From: JARIHD01 sp035758825
Lineage (GTDB): Bacteria > Patescibacteriota > Saccharimonadia > Saccharimonadales > UBA4665
Reading direction: 5' to 3'
Assembly (NCBI GenBank): GCA_035758825.1
Contig: DASTWA010000005.1
Coordinates: forward strand, 12,273-76,272
DNA: 64,000 nt
The notes beneath the pieces were generated by a model. It was not told the origin of the DNA. It searched no databases and saw only the letters and a list, made by a program, of their open reading frames with translations. A program made the translations under genes and the position numbers. Positions 51,052 to 59,875 of the stretch are shown in pieces. Each line of letters starts with the position of its first letter. Position 1 is the first letter of the stretch.

Positions 51052-52413
51052 ATGGACCAGGGACAAAAAGGGAAGAACCAGCCGAGTAACCTAGAGGCGG
51101 AGGCGAGTCTGCTCGGAGCTATTCTTATTGACGCTGACGCGCTGGTCAAAATTGCCGACCACATTAATGCCCAAGACTTCTACGACCCGCGTCACAAACG
51201 CATCTACGAGGCCGTATCGCAACTATACGAACGGCGCAGCCCGATCGATGTGCTGACACTGGCCGACCAGCTCAAGAATAACTCCGCCTTGGATTTGGTG
51301 GGCGGCCCGTCGTACCTGACCGAACTGACCAACTTTGTACCGACCGCATCACACGTCGAACAATATGCCGACATCGTGGCCCAAAAATCTTTGCGCAGGC
51401 GTCTGATTAAAGCCAGCCAGACTATTGTCGAACTCGGCTACGACGAGTCCAAAGCCCTCAAAGAGCTGGTAGAAGAAGCCGAGTCTCAATTGTTCCAGGT
51501 CAGCCAAACCCACGTAAAGCAAAGCATCGTCAGCATCGAGGACATCCTGGCCGACAGCTTTGAACGCCTGGACGACCTGCACAAAGACAAAGCCAAAATC
51601 CGCGGCGTACCGACGGGCTTCCGCGACATGGACGACATCCTGGCCGGCCTCCAGCGTTCCGACTTATTTATCCTGGCCGCCCGCCCATCGATGGGTAAAA
51701 CCGCCTTTTCGCTTAACCTGGCGCATAACGTAGCGACCTTGGCCAAACAGCCGGTGTTGGTATTCTCGCTCGAAATGAGCAAGGAACAGCTGGTAGACCG
51801 CCTATTGTCTATGGAATCGGGCGTGGACGCTTGGGCGCTTCGTACCGGCAACCTGACCGACACTGACTTCGAAAAGATCGGTAACGCCATGGGCACCCTG
51901 AGTGAGGCGCCGATCTACATCGACGACACGCCAGGCATTACCGTCAGCGACCTGCGCACCAAAGCCCGCCGCGAAGCCCACCAGCACCCACTTGGGCTTA
52001 TCATCGTCGACTACCTGCAGCTGATGAGTGGCGGCAGCCGGTTCGGCGGTTCCGAAAACCGCGTGCAGGAAATCTCTGAGATTTCACGCGGCCTAAAAGG
52101 GATTGCCCGGGAGCTGGACGTCCCGCTGATCGCCCTGTCGCAGCTATCCCGCTCGGTAGAAAACCGTAACCCGCAGATTCCACAGCTGGCTGACCTCCGT
52201 GAGTCAGGGTCCATCGAGCAGGACGCCGACGTCGTGGCCTTTATTTACCGCGAGGAGTACTATAACCCCGAAACCGAAAAGAAGGGCATCACCAGCATTC
52301 TCATCAAGAAGCACCGTAACGGTCCGACCGGCGACGTCGAGCTATTCTTCGACAAAGAAAAGCAGCGTTTCCGCGGCCTGGACACCAAACACCACAACCC
52401 ATTTAGTGACTAA
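51052..52413 (+). CDS. dnaB: Replicative DNA helicase DnaB
   Basis: A 453-residue DnaB of normal length. The N-terminal domain (residues about 8-150) starts SNLEAEASLLGAILIDADAL; the RecA-like C-terminal domain has AARPSMGKTAFSLNLA (Walker A, near 208), VFSLEMSKEQLVDRLL, IIVDYLQLMSG (Walker B) and LADLRESGSIEQDADVVAF. It unwinds DNA at the replication fork as a hexamer. It directly follows dnaX and is probably co-transcribed, though a TAGAAT box 9 bases before its ATG could also start a short message. Confidence 0.96.
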   Translation: MDQGQKGKNQPSNLEAEASLLGAILIDADALVKIADHINAQDFYDPRHKRIYEAVSQLYERRSPIDVLTLADQLKNNSALDLVGGPSYLTELTNFVPTASHVEQYADIVAQKSLRRRLIKASQTIVELGYDESKALKELVEEAESQLFQVSQTHVKQSIVSIEDILADSFERLDDLHKDKAKIRGVPTGFRDMDDILAGLQRSDLFILAARPSMGKTAFSLNLAHNVATLAKQPVLVFSLEMSKEQLVDRLLSMESGVDAWALRTGNLTDTDFEKIGNAMGTLSEAPIYIDDTPGITVSDLRTKARREAHQHPLGLIIVDYLQLMSGGSRFGGSENRVQEISEISRGLKGIARELDVPLIALSQLSRSVENRNPQIPQLADLRESGSIEQDADVVAFIYREEYYNPETEKKGITSILIKKHRNGPTGDVELFFDKEKQRFRGLDTKHHNPFSD

Positions 52414-52438
52414 GACATGATGTATAATGATCTCAAGC

Positions 52439-53626
52439 ATGAGCGTACAAGCATTACGTGAATATTTTTCGGGCAACTGGCGGCGGTGCATCGCCTGTTT
52501 TGCATTAGTCGTAATTATTGGCTGGGCTTTGCTTTGGCAGATTAATTCTTTAGTCCCAGGCTACAGTGCGGCCGAAGTCGCGACTTACAACAACAGCCTG
52601 AGCTTTAAGGCTATTTTGGACAACCCGCTCAACGCGCCGTTCTTGCTGGCTGTCAAGGCTTTGCTATTTATCCATCCGGATAGCTACTTGGCTGTCCGCC
52701 TGGTCTCAGTAGCCATCGGAACCGTGACTCTGGTCGTTTTTGCGTTATTGCTCAGGCACTGGCACAGTACCCGCACGGCAGTTATTGGAACGTTTTTATT
52801 CGGGTTGTCCGCCTGGTTCTTGCACGCAGCCAGGCTAGGCACACCCGACGTGCTTTTGTTTGGCGTGTTTGTCTTGGCGGCGTGCGGCTTTTGGCTCAAA
52901 CAGGCCAACAGCAATCTGGCACTTCTAGCCTGTTTTATCGGGTCGGCGACACTGTTGTATGTTCCGGGGATGATCTGGTTTATCACCCTTGGCATCTTGT
53001 GGCAGTGGAAGGCGATCGACCGGGTCTTTAAGCGTCACTTGCTGGCCGTAACAGGAGGCGGCCTGTTATTTTTGGCGGCGCTCGCACCCCTGGGATGGGC
53101 TTTTTACAAGAATACGGCCCTTATCCGACCGTACCTTGGGCTGCCCGATGCCTGGCCGACTCCCGTTATGATGATAAAAAATTTGTTTTTGGCGCCATTC
53201 CACCTCTTTGTTCGTAACGAACCAGATGCCGCAACTTGGTTAGGCAGCGCCCCAATCTTTGAGGTATTTACGCTGGCCATGTTTGTACTGGGCATGGTCC
53301 TTTATCTTTCAAAATGGCGGCTGGCGCGCACGCCGATCTTTTTGTTTATCTTTATGTTTGCCTGGGCAATGTTTGCCATCGGCAGCCCGGTCATTACCTT
53401 TACGGTGGTTATACCGTTCGTTTACATTATTGCGGCTGGCGGCGTATCACATGTCTTGGGTGAGTGGTTCAAAATATTCCCGCGCAATCCGATTGCCCGC
53501 GGCGTGGGCTGGGGTCTGCTGGGCTTTGTAGTCGCCTTGGCATGTTTTTATCAGTTGACCCATTACTTTATTGGCTGGCCGCAGGCATCAGCTACCCACG
53601 AAGTATTCACGGCCCAAAAGCCCTAA
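52439..53626 (+). CDS. Multi-pass membrane glycosyltransferase (ArnT/PMT-like)
   Basis: A 395-residue integral membrane protein with about ten hydrophobic segments. After the first helix (about residues 18-38) the outward loop has SLVPGYSAAEVATYNN, in the place of the acidic catalytic motif of GT-C enzymes; RLVSVAIGTVTLVV and AWFLHAARLGTPDVLLFG follow, typical of the ArnT/PMT group, which moves sugars from lipid carriers to proteins or lipids. It is shorter than classical members. A TATAAT box (52423-52428) lies 10 bases before the ATG with no Shine-Dalgarno. Confidence 0.78.
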   Translation: MSVQALREYFSGNWRRCIACFALVVIIGWALLWQINSLVPGYSAAEVATYNNSLSFKAILDNPLNAPFLLAVKALLFIHPDSYLAVRLVSVAIGTVTLVVFALLLRHWHSTRTAVIGTFLFGLSAWFLHAARLGTPDVLLFGVFVLAACGFWLKQANSNLALLACFIGSATLLYVPGMIWFITLGILWQWKAIDRVFKRHLLAVTGGGLLFLAALAPLGWAFYKNTALIRPYLGLPDAWPTPVMMIKNLFLAPFHLFVRNEPDAATWLGSAPIFEVFTLAMFVLGMVLYLSKWRLARTPIFLFIFMFAWAMFAIGSPVITFTVVIPFVYIIAAGGVSHVLGEWFKIFPRNPIARGVGWGLLGFVVALACFYQLTHYFIGWPQASATHEVFTAQKP

Positions 53627-53630
53627 GCAC

Positions 53631-53743
53631 ATAAACCGGCCACAGTATCCACCGAAGAGTACGCTCACCTCCATAGGCACATGGTATCGGTTCGCTCGTG
53701 CACTATAGGCAAGCCTCTTTGGCGGATACTGTGGCCGGTTTAT
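53631..53743. repeat. 113-base near-perfect inverted repeat (possible structured RNA)
   Basis: Bases 53631-53650 are exactly complementary to 53724-53743 (20 base pairs). The pairing continues inward to 53659/53715 with one A-C mismatch and one G-T pair, giving about 29 paired positions. The 55-base interior can itself fold (ATAGGCAC near 53673 with GTGCACTAT near 53698). No gene overlaps it and it lacks a T-run. It lies between the membrane glycosyltransferase and ybaB. It could be a small RNA, a palindromic element or a recombination or pausing site. Confidence 0.75.
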
Positions 53744-53799
53744 GCAACCTAGTGCTATCTGGTACAATATCCTAAGAACGAAGTTAAGGAGATAATCAC

Positions 53800-54093
53800 A
53801 TGAGTCGTTTCGACCAGGCTAAGATGCTTTTGAAAGTAAAGAAAATCCAAAAGGAACTCCAGAAGCAAGTTATCACTGTCGAAAAAGGTGACGGCGCTGT
53901 CCGTGTAGAGATTACCGGCGAACAAAAGATCAAAAAGGTCCACATTGACCCCGAGTATGTTGACCTTGACGACATTGGTCAGCTTGAGCGTTGGATTGAA
54001 GACGCTGTCAAAGAAGCCATCCAGGAGAGTCAAAAGGTTGCCGCCGAAAAGATGCAGCCTATGATGGGCGCGCTTGGCGACCTCGGTCTCTAG
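53800..54093 (+). CDS. ybaB: YbaB/EbfC family nucleoid-associated protein
   Basis: A 97-residue YbaB-family protein. It has a leading helix (FDQAKMLLKVKKIQKELQKQ), a beta sheet core (VRVEITGEQKIKKVHIDPEY) and a C-terminal helix (AVKEAIQESQKVAAEKMQ) ending in a Gly/Met-rich tail. The family binds DNA as dimers. It precedes recR by 15 bases, the usual order in bacteria; dnaX, normally next to it, is displaced upstream by dnaB, a membrane gene and the large hairpin. A GAGATAATCAC ribosome-binding region and a TACAAT box precede it. Confidence 0.93.
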   Translation: MSRFDQAKMLLKVKKIQKELQKQVITVEKGDGAVRVEITGEQKIKKVHIDPEYVDLDDIGQLERWIEDAVKEAIQESQKVAAEKMQPMMGALGDLGL

Positions 54094-54108
54094 CCCCTAG
54101 AACCCGAC

Positions 54109-54714
54109 ATGCAAATTCTGCCTCCTGCACTGACTGCTGTTATTGAAGCCCTCGGCAAACTGCCGGGTGTTGGTCCGCGTACCGCCGAACGGTATGCGTA
54201 CTATCTGGTGAAAAGCGATCCAGCCAAAGCCGGACGGATTGCCGAGACGCTCGAAGCTATGCACGAAGGCATCGGCTTCTGCAAAAAGACATTCGCCTTG
54301 ATTTCGGCTGACCAGGAGCTGTCCGACCTTTACACCGACCCCAAGCGCGACAAGAAGGTCGTGGCCGTTGTTGCCGAACCATTCGACATCGTGGCCCTCG
54401 AAAAAACCAACAGCTACAGCGGTACCTACCACGTTCTGGGCGGTCTCGTTTCGCCCATAGACGGCATAGGGCCCGAACAGCTACACATCGTCGAGCTGGT
54501 TCAGCGTGTTGACGAGGATGAAGTCCAAGAGGTAATCCTGGCGACCAACGCCAGTGTCGAAGGAGAATCGACAGCCTTATATATCCAGCAGCAACTCGGT
54601 GACCGCCCAGTCAAAATCACCAGGCTTGCCCGTGGCCTGCCAATTGGCGTCGACCTCGAATACGCCGATCAGATTACTTTGAGCCGCGCCCTCGAAGGCC
54701 GCCAAACCCTCTAG
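54109..54714 (+). CDS. recR: Recombination protein RecR with degenerate zinc finger
   Basis: A 201-residue RecR of usual length. The N-terminal helix-hairpin-helix reads LGKLPGVGPRTAERYAYYLV. The four-cysteine zinc finger expected near residues 55-75 is degenerate: only one Cys remains in GFCKKTFALISADQELSD. The Toprim domain follows (VAVVAEPFDIVALEKT), with YHVLGGLVSPIDGIGPEQL and the C-terminal LARGLPIGVDLEYADQITL. RecR works with RecO and RecF in gap repair. It directly follows ybaB. Confidence 0.94.
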   Translation: MQILPPALTAVIEALGKLPGVGPRTAERYAYYLVKSDPAKAGRIAETLEAMHEGIGFCKKTFALISADQELSDLYTDPKRDKKVVAVVAEPFDIVALEKTNSYSGTYHVLGGLVSPIDGIGPEQLHIVELVQRVDEDEVQEVILATNASVEGESTALYIQQQLGDRPVKITRLARGLPIGVDLEYADQITLSRALEGRQTL

Positions 54715-54788
54715 CAGCATCACTTATTTTAAAATTACTAAACCGCTCATGTATAATGAGGTCAGCAATATATCTTTGGGGAGAACTT

Positions 54789-55709
54789 ATGGATCCGAAC
54801 AGCCAAGGGCAGCCAAATACACCAACCAACGCACCAGGAGGGCAGCTGCCGTCAGATGCTCCCCAGGCCGGAGCACAACCACAGCAGCCACCCCGGTCCG
54901 ACTGGCAGCAGGGCCTGGGAGGCATTTCACCGGTCGGCGTACCCGGCCAGCCACAGCAGCCCGGCCAGGGGCAGGTAGTCACGCCGCAAGGGCAGCCGAC
55001 ACAAGTATATGGCCCTACCCAACCATCGCCCGAAATGAACATGGGTATGGGAATGGCGCCCGGACCCGTCCCACGAAACGGCAAGGGCCGCAAATTAGTC
55101 CTAGCTGTCGCGGCGCTCATAGCCGTCCTTCTTATTGGCGCCGGCGTATACTTTTTGTTCCTAAAGGACGACTCGTCGAATGAGGCAGCCAAAAAATCAT
55201 CTAAGACGGCCGAAAAATCAGCCATTGACATGTCTACCCTTAACAGCGTTCGGATTGCACTTGCAGCCACAGATGCAACCGGGCTAACCGAACAGGAGAC
55301 TGGCAAAACCGACTTTAAGAGCTTTGTAAGCTCCGACGGACTTTGCGCCGTAAGTGTCGGCACTCTTGCCGCCGAAGACCTGCCTGGCAATGACCTTAAT
55401 GCCATGATTGAACCACAGCTTCAAACATTGCGCGAAGCAGGGGCCTCCATAGACGGGCCCTCTGCAGGCAAGGCCATGATCCTTAAGGGCGCCACAGACA
55501 GCAAGGCCACCTATAGCATGCCAACGCTCGTATTCGACTTCTCCAAAGACGGCATGCATGTCCTAACTCGTTACAGTGCGGTCATCTTAAAGAATGGCGA
55601 ACGGGCAGTCGTTAACCGTACGTGCGGCAACAAAGAGGGCGAAGTAGACCAAAGCAAAATGACGAACCTGGACAACATCGCCGCCAAAGCCAAAGTGACC
55701 AGACAATAA
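54789..55709 (+). CDS. Single-pass membrane protein with disordered Pro/Gln-rich N-terminus
   Basis: A 306-residue protein. Residues 1-95 are Pro, Gln and Gly-rich and probably disordered; KGRKLVLAVAALIAVLLIGAGVYFLF marks a single membrane helix near 98-122 (here given in part: LVLAVAALIAVLLIGAG). The outer part is a Ser/Lys-rich linker and a domain of about 150 residues with two Cys that may form a disulphide (SDGLCAVSV and VVNRTCGNK). I do not recognise the family. The start is ATG 54789 with GGGGAGA upstream; the in-frame ATG at 54756 has no such site. Confidence 0.75.
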   Translation: MDPNSQGQPNTPTNAPGGQLPSDAPQAGAQPQQPPRSDWQQGLGGISPVGVPGQPQQPGQGQVVTPQGQPTQVYGPTQPSPEMNMGMGMAPGPVPRNGKGRKLVLAVAALIAVLLIGAGVYFLFLKDDSSNEAAKKSSKTAEKSAIDMSTLNSVRIALAATDATGLTEQETGKTDFKSFVSSDGLCAVSVGTLAAEDLPGNDLNAMIEPQLQTLREAGASIDGPSAGKAMILKGATDSKATYSMPTLVFDFSKDGMHVLTRYSAVILKNGERAVVNRTCGNKEGEVDQSKMTNLDNIAAKAKVTRQ

Positions 55710-55754
55710 CCTCTGCTGGCTATTAGAGGCCACAAAAGATACAATAGAAGCAAT

Positions 55755-56792
55755 ATGTATCCTGAGGCAGAGAAAATTAAAGACATTCTTGGAGACGCCC
55801 ATAAGGTTGTCATCCTGCAGGCCGACAACCCCGACGGCGATAGTCTAGGCAGCACTTTGGCGCTGGAGCACATCCTCGAAGATATGGGCAAACAGACGTA
55901 CCTGTACTGCGGCGTCGATATCCCGTCGTACCTGAGGTATTTGCCAGGCTGGGATCGGACCTTCAAAGAATTACCGTCTACCTTCGATGCCAGCATTATC
56001 GTCGACACCAGCGCCGACAGCCTGCTCGAAAAACTCGAAGAATCCGGCAAAAAAAGCCTGCTTACCAGCAGGCCGGTCATCGTGCTCGACCACCACGCAA
56101 CCGAAGCGACCATTACCTACGCCGCCGTCATGTGCAACAAGACAGCCGTCGCTACCGGCGAGGTTATATACGAACTCGCCAAACAGTTGGATTGGCCACT
56201 CAGCCTTGGCGCCAAAGAAATGATCGCCACGGCTATAATGGCCGACAGCTTGGGGTTGGTCACCGAAGCCACCAGCGCCCGCAGCATCCATATCATCGCC
56301 GAGCTTGTCGAAGGCGGGGTAAGTCTGGCTCGGCTAGAGCATAATCGGCGACAGCTGATGCGTAAAAGTCCTGAGATCACCCATTACAAGGGCGAGCTCC
56401 TGCAACGCGTCGAGTACTATGCCGACAACCGGATATCAGTCGTCAGTATTCCCTGGGAAGAAATCGAAACCTACAGCCCCCAATACAATCCGTCAATGCT
56501 GGTCATGGAAGACATGCGCCTGACTACTGGGACCCGGATTGCTATTTCCTTCAAAATTTACAAAGACCACAAGATCACCGGCAAAATCCGCTGCAACCAA
56601 GATGCGCCCATCGGCGGCACCTTGGCCGAGCACTTTGGGGGCGGCGGGCACAGGTATGCCAGCGGCTTCAAAATTCAGGACGGACGACCCTTCAACGAGG
56701 TAAAATCAGAGTGTATCCAATATGCCACCGAACTCCTAGATAACCTGGAACGGGAACAACGAAATGAAGCTATACAACACACTGACGCGTAG
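55755..56792 (+). CDS. DHH/DHHA1 phosphoesterase (NrnA/RecJ-like)
   Basis: A 345-residue DHH-family enzyme. Motifs: LQADNPDGDSLGSTLAL (motif I), IIVDTSA (motif II), VLDHHATEA (motif III, DHH) and TAIMADSLGL (motif IV); the C-terminal DHHA1 domain has AEHFGGGGHRYASGFKI. Such enzymes degrade nanoRNA, cyclic dinucleotide products or pAp. Motif I has DNPDGDS where DAD or DPD is common. The 3' end overlaps cysS by 29 bases, so the two are probably co-translated. A TACAAT box lies 9 bases upstream of the ATG. Confidence 0.9.
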   Translation: MYPEAEKIKDILGDAHKVVILQADNPDGDSLGSTLALEHILEDMGKQTYLYCGVDIPSYLRYLPGWDRTFKELPSTFDASIIVDTSADSLLEKLEESGKKSLLTSRPVIVLDHHATEATITYAAVMCNKTAVATGEVIYELAKQLDWPLSLGAKEMIATAIMADSLGLVTEATSARSIHIIAELVEGGVSLARLEHNRRQLMRKSPEITHYKGELLQRVEYYADNRISVVSIPWEEIETYSPQYNPSMLVMEDMRLTTGTRIAISFKIYKDHKITGKIRCNQDAPIGGTLAEHFGGGGHRYASGFKIQDGRPFNEVKSECIQYATELLDNLEREQRNEAIQHTDA

Positions 56793-58164
56793 CGTCGAAG
56801 AAATACAGCCCTTACACACACCAAAGGTTACGATGTATACCTGCGGCCCAACGGTCTATGACTACCCCCACGTCGGAAACTGGTTTACGTTTATCCGCTA
56901 TGACGTACTGGTGCGGACCCTCGCTGCCGTTGGCCTGCAGCCAGAATGGGTCATGAACATCACCGATGTCGGCCACTTGGTAAGCGATGCCGACGAAGGC
57001 GAAGACAAGTTAGAGAAAGGCGCCCGACGCGAGGGCAAAAGCGCCTGGGACGTCGCCAAGTTTTATGGCGACTATTTTGTGGCTGGCCTAAGCCGCGTCA
57101 ACATCAGCCAGCCTACCCATTTGCCAAAGGCGACAGACCACATCCAGGAACAGATCGACCTGGTTAAACAACTGGAAGAAAAAGGCTTTACCTACCAAAT
57201 CAGCGACGGCGTGTACTACGACACCGCCAAATTCCCGCGGTATGCCGACTTTGCCCGGCTTGACCTGGACGAGCAGCAAGCCGGTGCCAGAGTGGAACAT
57301 AACCCCGAAAAACGTAACGCCACCGACTTTGCGCTCTGGAAGTTCTCGCCGCAGGGCAGCCAGCGCGACATGGAATGGGACAGCCCGTGGGGCAAGGGAT
57401 TCCCCGGTTGGCACCTGGAGTGTTCGGCCATGGGCATGAAATACCTTGGCGAAACCATGGACATCCACGCCGGGGGCATCGACCACCTGCCAGTGCATCA
57501 CACCAACGAGATTGCCCAAAGCGAAGCCGTCACAGGCAAACCCCTGTCACGACACTGGATGCATACCAATCACATCACCGTGAACGGCGAAAAGATATCC
57601 AAGAGCCTCGGCAACGGCATCACTCTCGAAGACATCGAACAGAAGGGCTTCTCGCTGACCGCCTTTCGGCTGCACGTGCTGGAGTCGCACTACCGCAGCC
57701 AGTCCAAGTTCAGTTGGGAGAGCCTGGAGGCTGCCAGCAACCGCCTAAGGGATTACCAGGCGCTTGCCGACCTACGATTCCAGGTCGTAACCGCCGACCG
57801 CCAGTTAACCGAGCTCGATTACGAACAATACAAACAAGACATCCAGGCAGCCCTCTCCGACGACCTCAACACACCGGAGGCACTGCGCATTGTCAGCCTG
57901 ATCGCCAATGAGCGGCATGACTCGATCCACCACACCGAATACGATGCTTTCATGGAATTTTTGCAGTATCTCGACGATGTACTAGGTCTTAAGTTACTGG
58001 AGTCGTCCGACATTACGGATGATCAAAAGAAGCTTATTGCCCGCAGACAGACCGCCCGCGACAATAAAGACTGGGCCGCATCCGACAAAATCCGCGGCGA
58101 GCTGTCCAAGCAAGGCCTTAGTGTGCGCGATACCGCCCACGGCACTATCTGGTACCGCTCATAA
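56764..58164 (+). CDS. cysS: Cysteinyl-tRNA synthetase
   Basis: A 466-residue class I synthetase of normal length. The HIGH-equivalent is YPHVGN in TCGPTVYDYPHVGNWFTF; the KMSKS motif is KISKSLGN near residue 279; zinc ligands are Cys27 (TCGPTV), the Cys of HLECSAMG and the His pair in VHHTNE. The C-terminal helical part (about 325-466) recognises the tRNA. It charges tRNA-Cys. The start overlaps the end of the DHH gene by 29 bases. Confidence 0.97.
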   Translation: MKLYNTLTRSVEEIQPLHTPKVTMYTCGPTVYDYPHVGNWFTFIRYDVLVRTLAAVGLQPEWVMNITDVGHLVSDADEGEDKLEKGARREGKSAWDVAKFYGDYFVAGLSRVNISQPTHLPKATDHIQEQIDLVKQLEEKGFTYQISDGVYYDTAKFPRYADFARLDLDEQQAGARVEHNPEKRNATDFALWKFSPQGSQRDMEWDSPWGKGFPGWHLECSAMGMKYLGETMDIHAGGIDHLPVHHTNEIAQSEAVTGKPLSRHWMHTNHITVNGEKISKSLGNGITLEDIEQKGFSLTAFRLHVLESHYRSQSKFSWESLEAASNRLRDYQALADLRFQVVTADRQLTELDYEQYKQDIQAALSDDLNTPEALRIVSLIANERHDSIHHTEYDAFMEFLQYLDDVLGLKLLESSDITDDQKKLIARRQTARDNKDWAASDKIRGELSKQGLSVRDTAHGTIWYRS

Positions 58165-58166
58165 GA

Positions 58167-58196
58167 TTGTACAAACCTCCTGCGACACCCTATTAT
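58167..58196 (+). promoter_or_regulatory. Promoter for a leaderless-type gene
   Basis: TTGTAC (58167-58172), 18 bases, TATTAT (58191-58196), directly after the cysS stop; the next ATG is 6 bases downstream. Confidence 0.5.
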
Positions 58197-58202
58197 GTAA
58201 GC

Positions 58203-58718
58203 ATGAGTAAGATGCTGTCTGTTGTCCGTCAGCCAAAATTCTTTGTGCCGGCGGTTATTGCTTTACTTGCCGTCATTGGCTATCTTTCTCTTCCCAAAAC
58301 CAATATCGCCGACATCGGCACGGCGCAGAACCAGCAGATTAGCACCCAAAAAGCCAAAGAGCTCGACAAAAAGAAGATTGACGGCATGTACGACATGATC
58401 AATGTCATTACTGCCGGCTATGCTAAGCAGCACCAAAAACTGCCGATTGGTTCGCGCGACGGCTGGGCCGGTATCTTGGCCAACGTGCCGACGTCGGAAT
58501 CTTTTAGCGACCCCTACACCAAAACCATATACACATACGTTGATGCTGGCACTAATCCCGACTTTGGACAAATCCAGTACAGGCCAGGTTCGGCGTGCGA
58601 CACCAAAAAGAATATGTTTATAGAGGGTACTCCTCAGACAATCGCCCTTCGGGCCCGGCTATACAACACGTACCACTGCGTAAGCTCAATCGAAGCCCAG
58701 GCGAAACAATCCCAATAG
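58203..58718 (+). CDS. Membrane-anchored extracellular protein (171 aa)
   Basis: A single N-terminal membrane segment (about residues 10-27, FFVPAVIALLAVIGYLSL) is followed by an outer domain of about 140 residues with a Lys-rich helix (QKAKELDKKKIDGMYDMIN) and two Cys (GSACDTKK and YNTYHCVSS) that could form a disulphide. The layout loosely resembles pilin-like or anchored surface proteins, but no prepilin cleavage site is clear. I take ATG 58203 as start; a longer frame begins inside the promoter region. Confidence 0.7.
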   Translation: MSKMLSVVRQPKFFVPAVIALLAVIGYLSLPKTNIADIGTAQNQQISTQKAKELDKKKIDGMYDMINVITAGYAKQHQKLPIGSRDGWAGILANVPTSESFSDPYTKTIYTYVDAGTNPDFGQIQYRPGSACDTKKNMFIEGTPQTIALRARLYNTYHCVSSIEAQAKQSQ

Positions 58719-58726
58719 CAGATATT

Positions 58727-59857
58727 CTACGCGGCTTTTTTGTCGGCCTTGCCCAGGTCGGCAACGTCATGGTCGCGGTCGATGATTTGTTTGCGCTGCA
58801 AATAGTCAAGTAAAGCAATCCGGACACAACCGGCAACCGGGATGGCCACCAGGCCGCCAAAAATGCCGCCAAAGCTCACACCCACGATCACCGAAGTAAA
58901 CACCAGGAGAGGCGACATATTGGTCGAATTAGCCTGAATGCGCGGCTGGACCAGGTAGTTTTCGATCTGCTGATACAAAAAGTAGTAGCAGAGAATTACT
59001 AAGGCTGCCCAGGGCGAAGTAAACAGGGCCACCAGAGTGACAAAGATGGCACCAATAGTATGGCCGACCATAGGTATAAGGCCGCAGATAAATACGATGA
59101 CCATCAAGGCGATCGGATAGCTTACGTCAAGAATGAAGAAGATCGGCGTAATGAGCAGCGCCGCAAGTGCGGCAAGGATGACCTGGCCGTTAACATACCC
59201 CTTGACCACCTTATACATGCCGCTGGCCAGATGGTCTATGCGATCATGATGCTCGTCTGGAATGATGTCACGGAACAGCCGCAGCCAGCGCGGACCTTCA
59301 ATAAGCATCATAAAGGTCAGCACCAGGATGGTCAGCACCGAGAAAACACTGCTTCCAACCTTGCCGGCGGTAGAGACCGCAGCACTGCCAGCGCCCTTAA
59401 GCCGATCACCCAGATCGTCCGAAAACTTCTGTACTTGGTCTTCTAGGTTGTACTGACGGATGAATCTGCCGATATCACTGTTGCCGCTCTTTGCGTCTTC
59501 GATAATGCCCGGCGCGGCGGCAATAAAATTGTCGGTCTGCCTTACTAGTGGCGGGACAATGCTTGCTACAAAACCGAGCAGCAGCCCGATAATGACGAAA
59601 AATGAAATGGCGGTAGCGACTGTGCGGCTGCCTTTGCGTTTGCCAGGAAGACGCTGAGCCAGCCAATGGACCGGGGCGTTCAGAGCCAAGGCCAAAAACA
59701 ATGCTGTAAAGATAAGCACCAACGAATGGGATGCCTTTTGGATGGCGGCAAGACCGACCATGGTCGCGACTACCAATAGCAGAACGCGCACGACAGTACG
59801 GTTAGAGACGGTCAGATTAACCGTTTGGGTTGATTTGTCTTTATTCCGGCCAAACAT
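58727..59857 (-). CDS. AI-2E family transporter
   Basis: A 376-residue membrane protein of the AI-2E/PerM family. It has N-terminal helices (VVATMVGLAAIQKASHSLVL), a helix with FFVIIGLLLGFVASIVPPLV, a soluble region (about 120-170), and the conserved C-terminal part VIFICGLIPMVGHTIGAI and FLYQQIENYLVQPRIQ, characteristic of the family. Members act as exporters or ion antiporters; the AI-2 link rests on few cases. It is in a minus-strand run with two glycosyltransferases, 18 bases after the upstream one. Confidence 0.92.
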   Translation of the reverse strand: MFGRNKDKSTQTVNLTVSNRTVVRVLLLVVATMVGLAAIQKASHSLVLIFTALFLALALNAPVHWLAQRLPGKRKGSRTVATAISFFVIIGLLLGFVASIVPPLVRQTDNFIAAAPGIIEDAKSGNSDIGRFIRQYNLEDQVQKFSDDLGDRLKGAGSAAVSTAGKVGSSVFSVLTILVLTFMMLIEGPRWLRLFRDIIPDEHHDRIDHLASGMYKVVKGYVNGQVILAALAALLITPIFFILDVSYPIALMVIVFICGLIPMVGHTIGAIFVTLVALFTSPWAALVILCYYFLYQQIENYLVQPRIQANSTNMSPLLVFTSVIVGVSFGGIFGGLVAIPVAGCVRIALLDYLQRKQIIDRDHDVADLGKADKKAA

Positions 59858-59875
59858 AGCTACCTCTATTATTCC

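Noticed and set aside
53627..53745. Signal recognition particle (4.5S) RNA, suggested by location near dnaX and recR
   Set aside because: The long hairpin lacks the conserved domain IV sequence (GGAAGGAAGCAG-type loop) on either strand.
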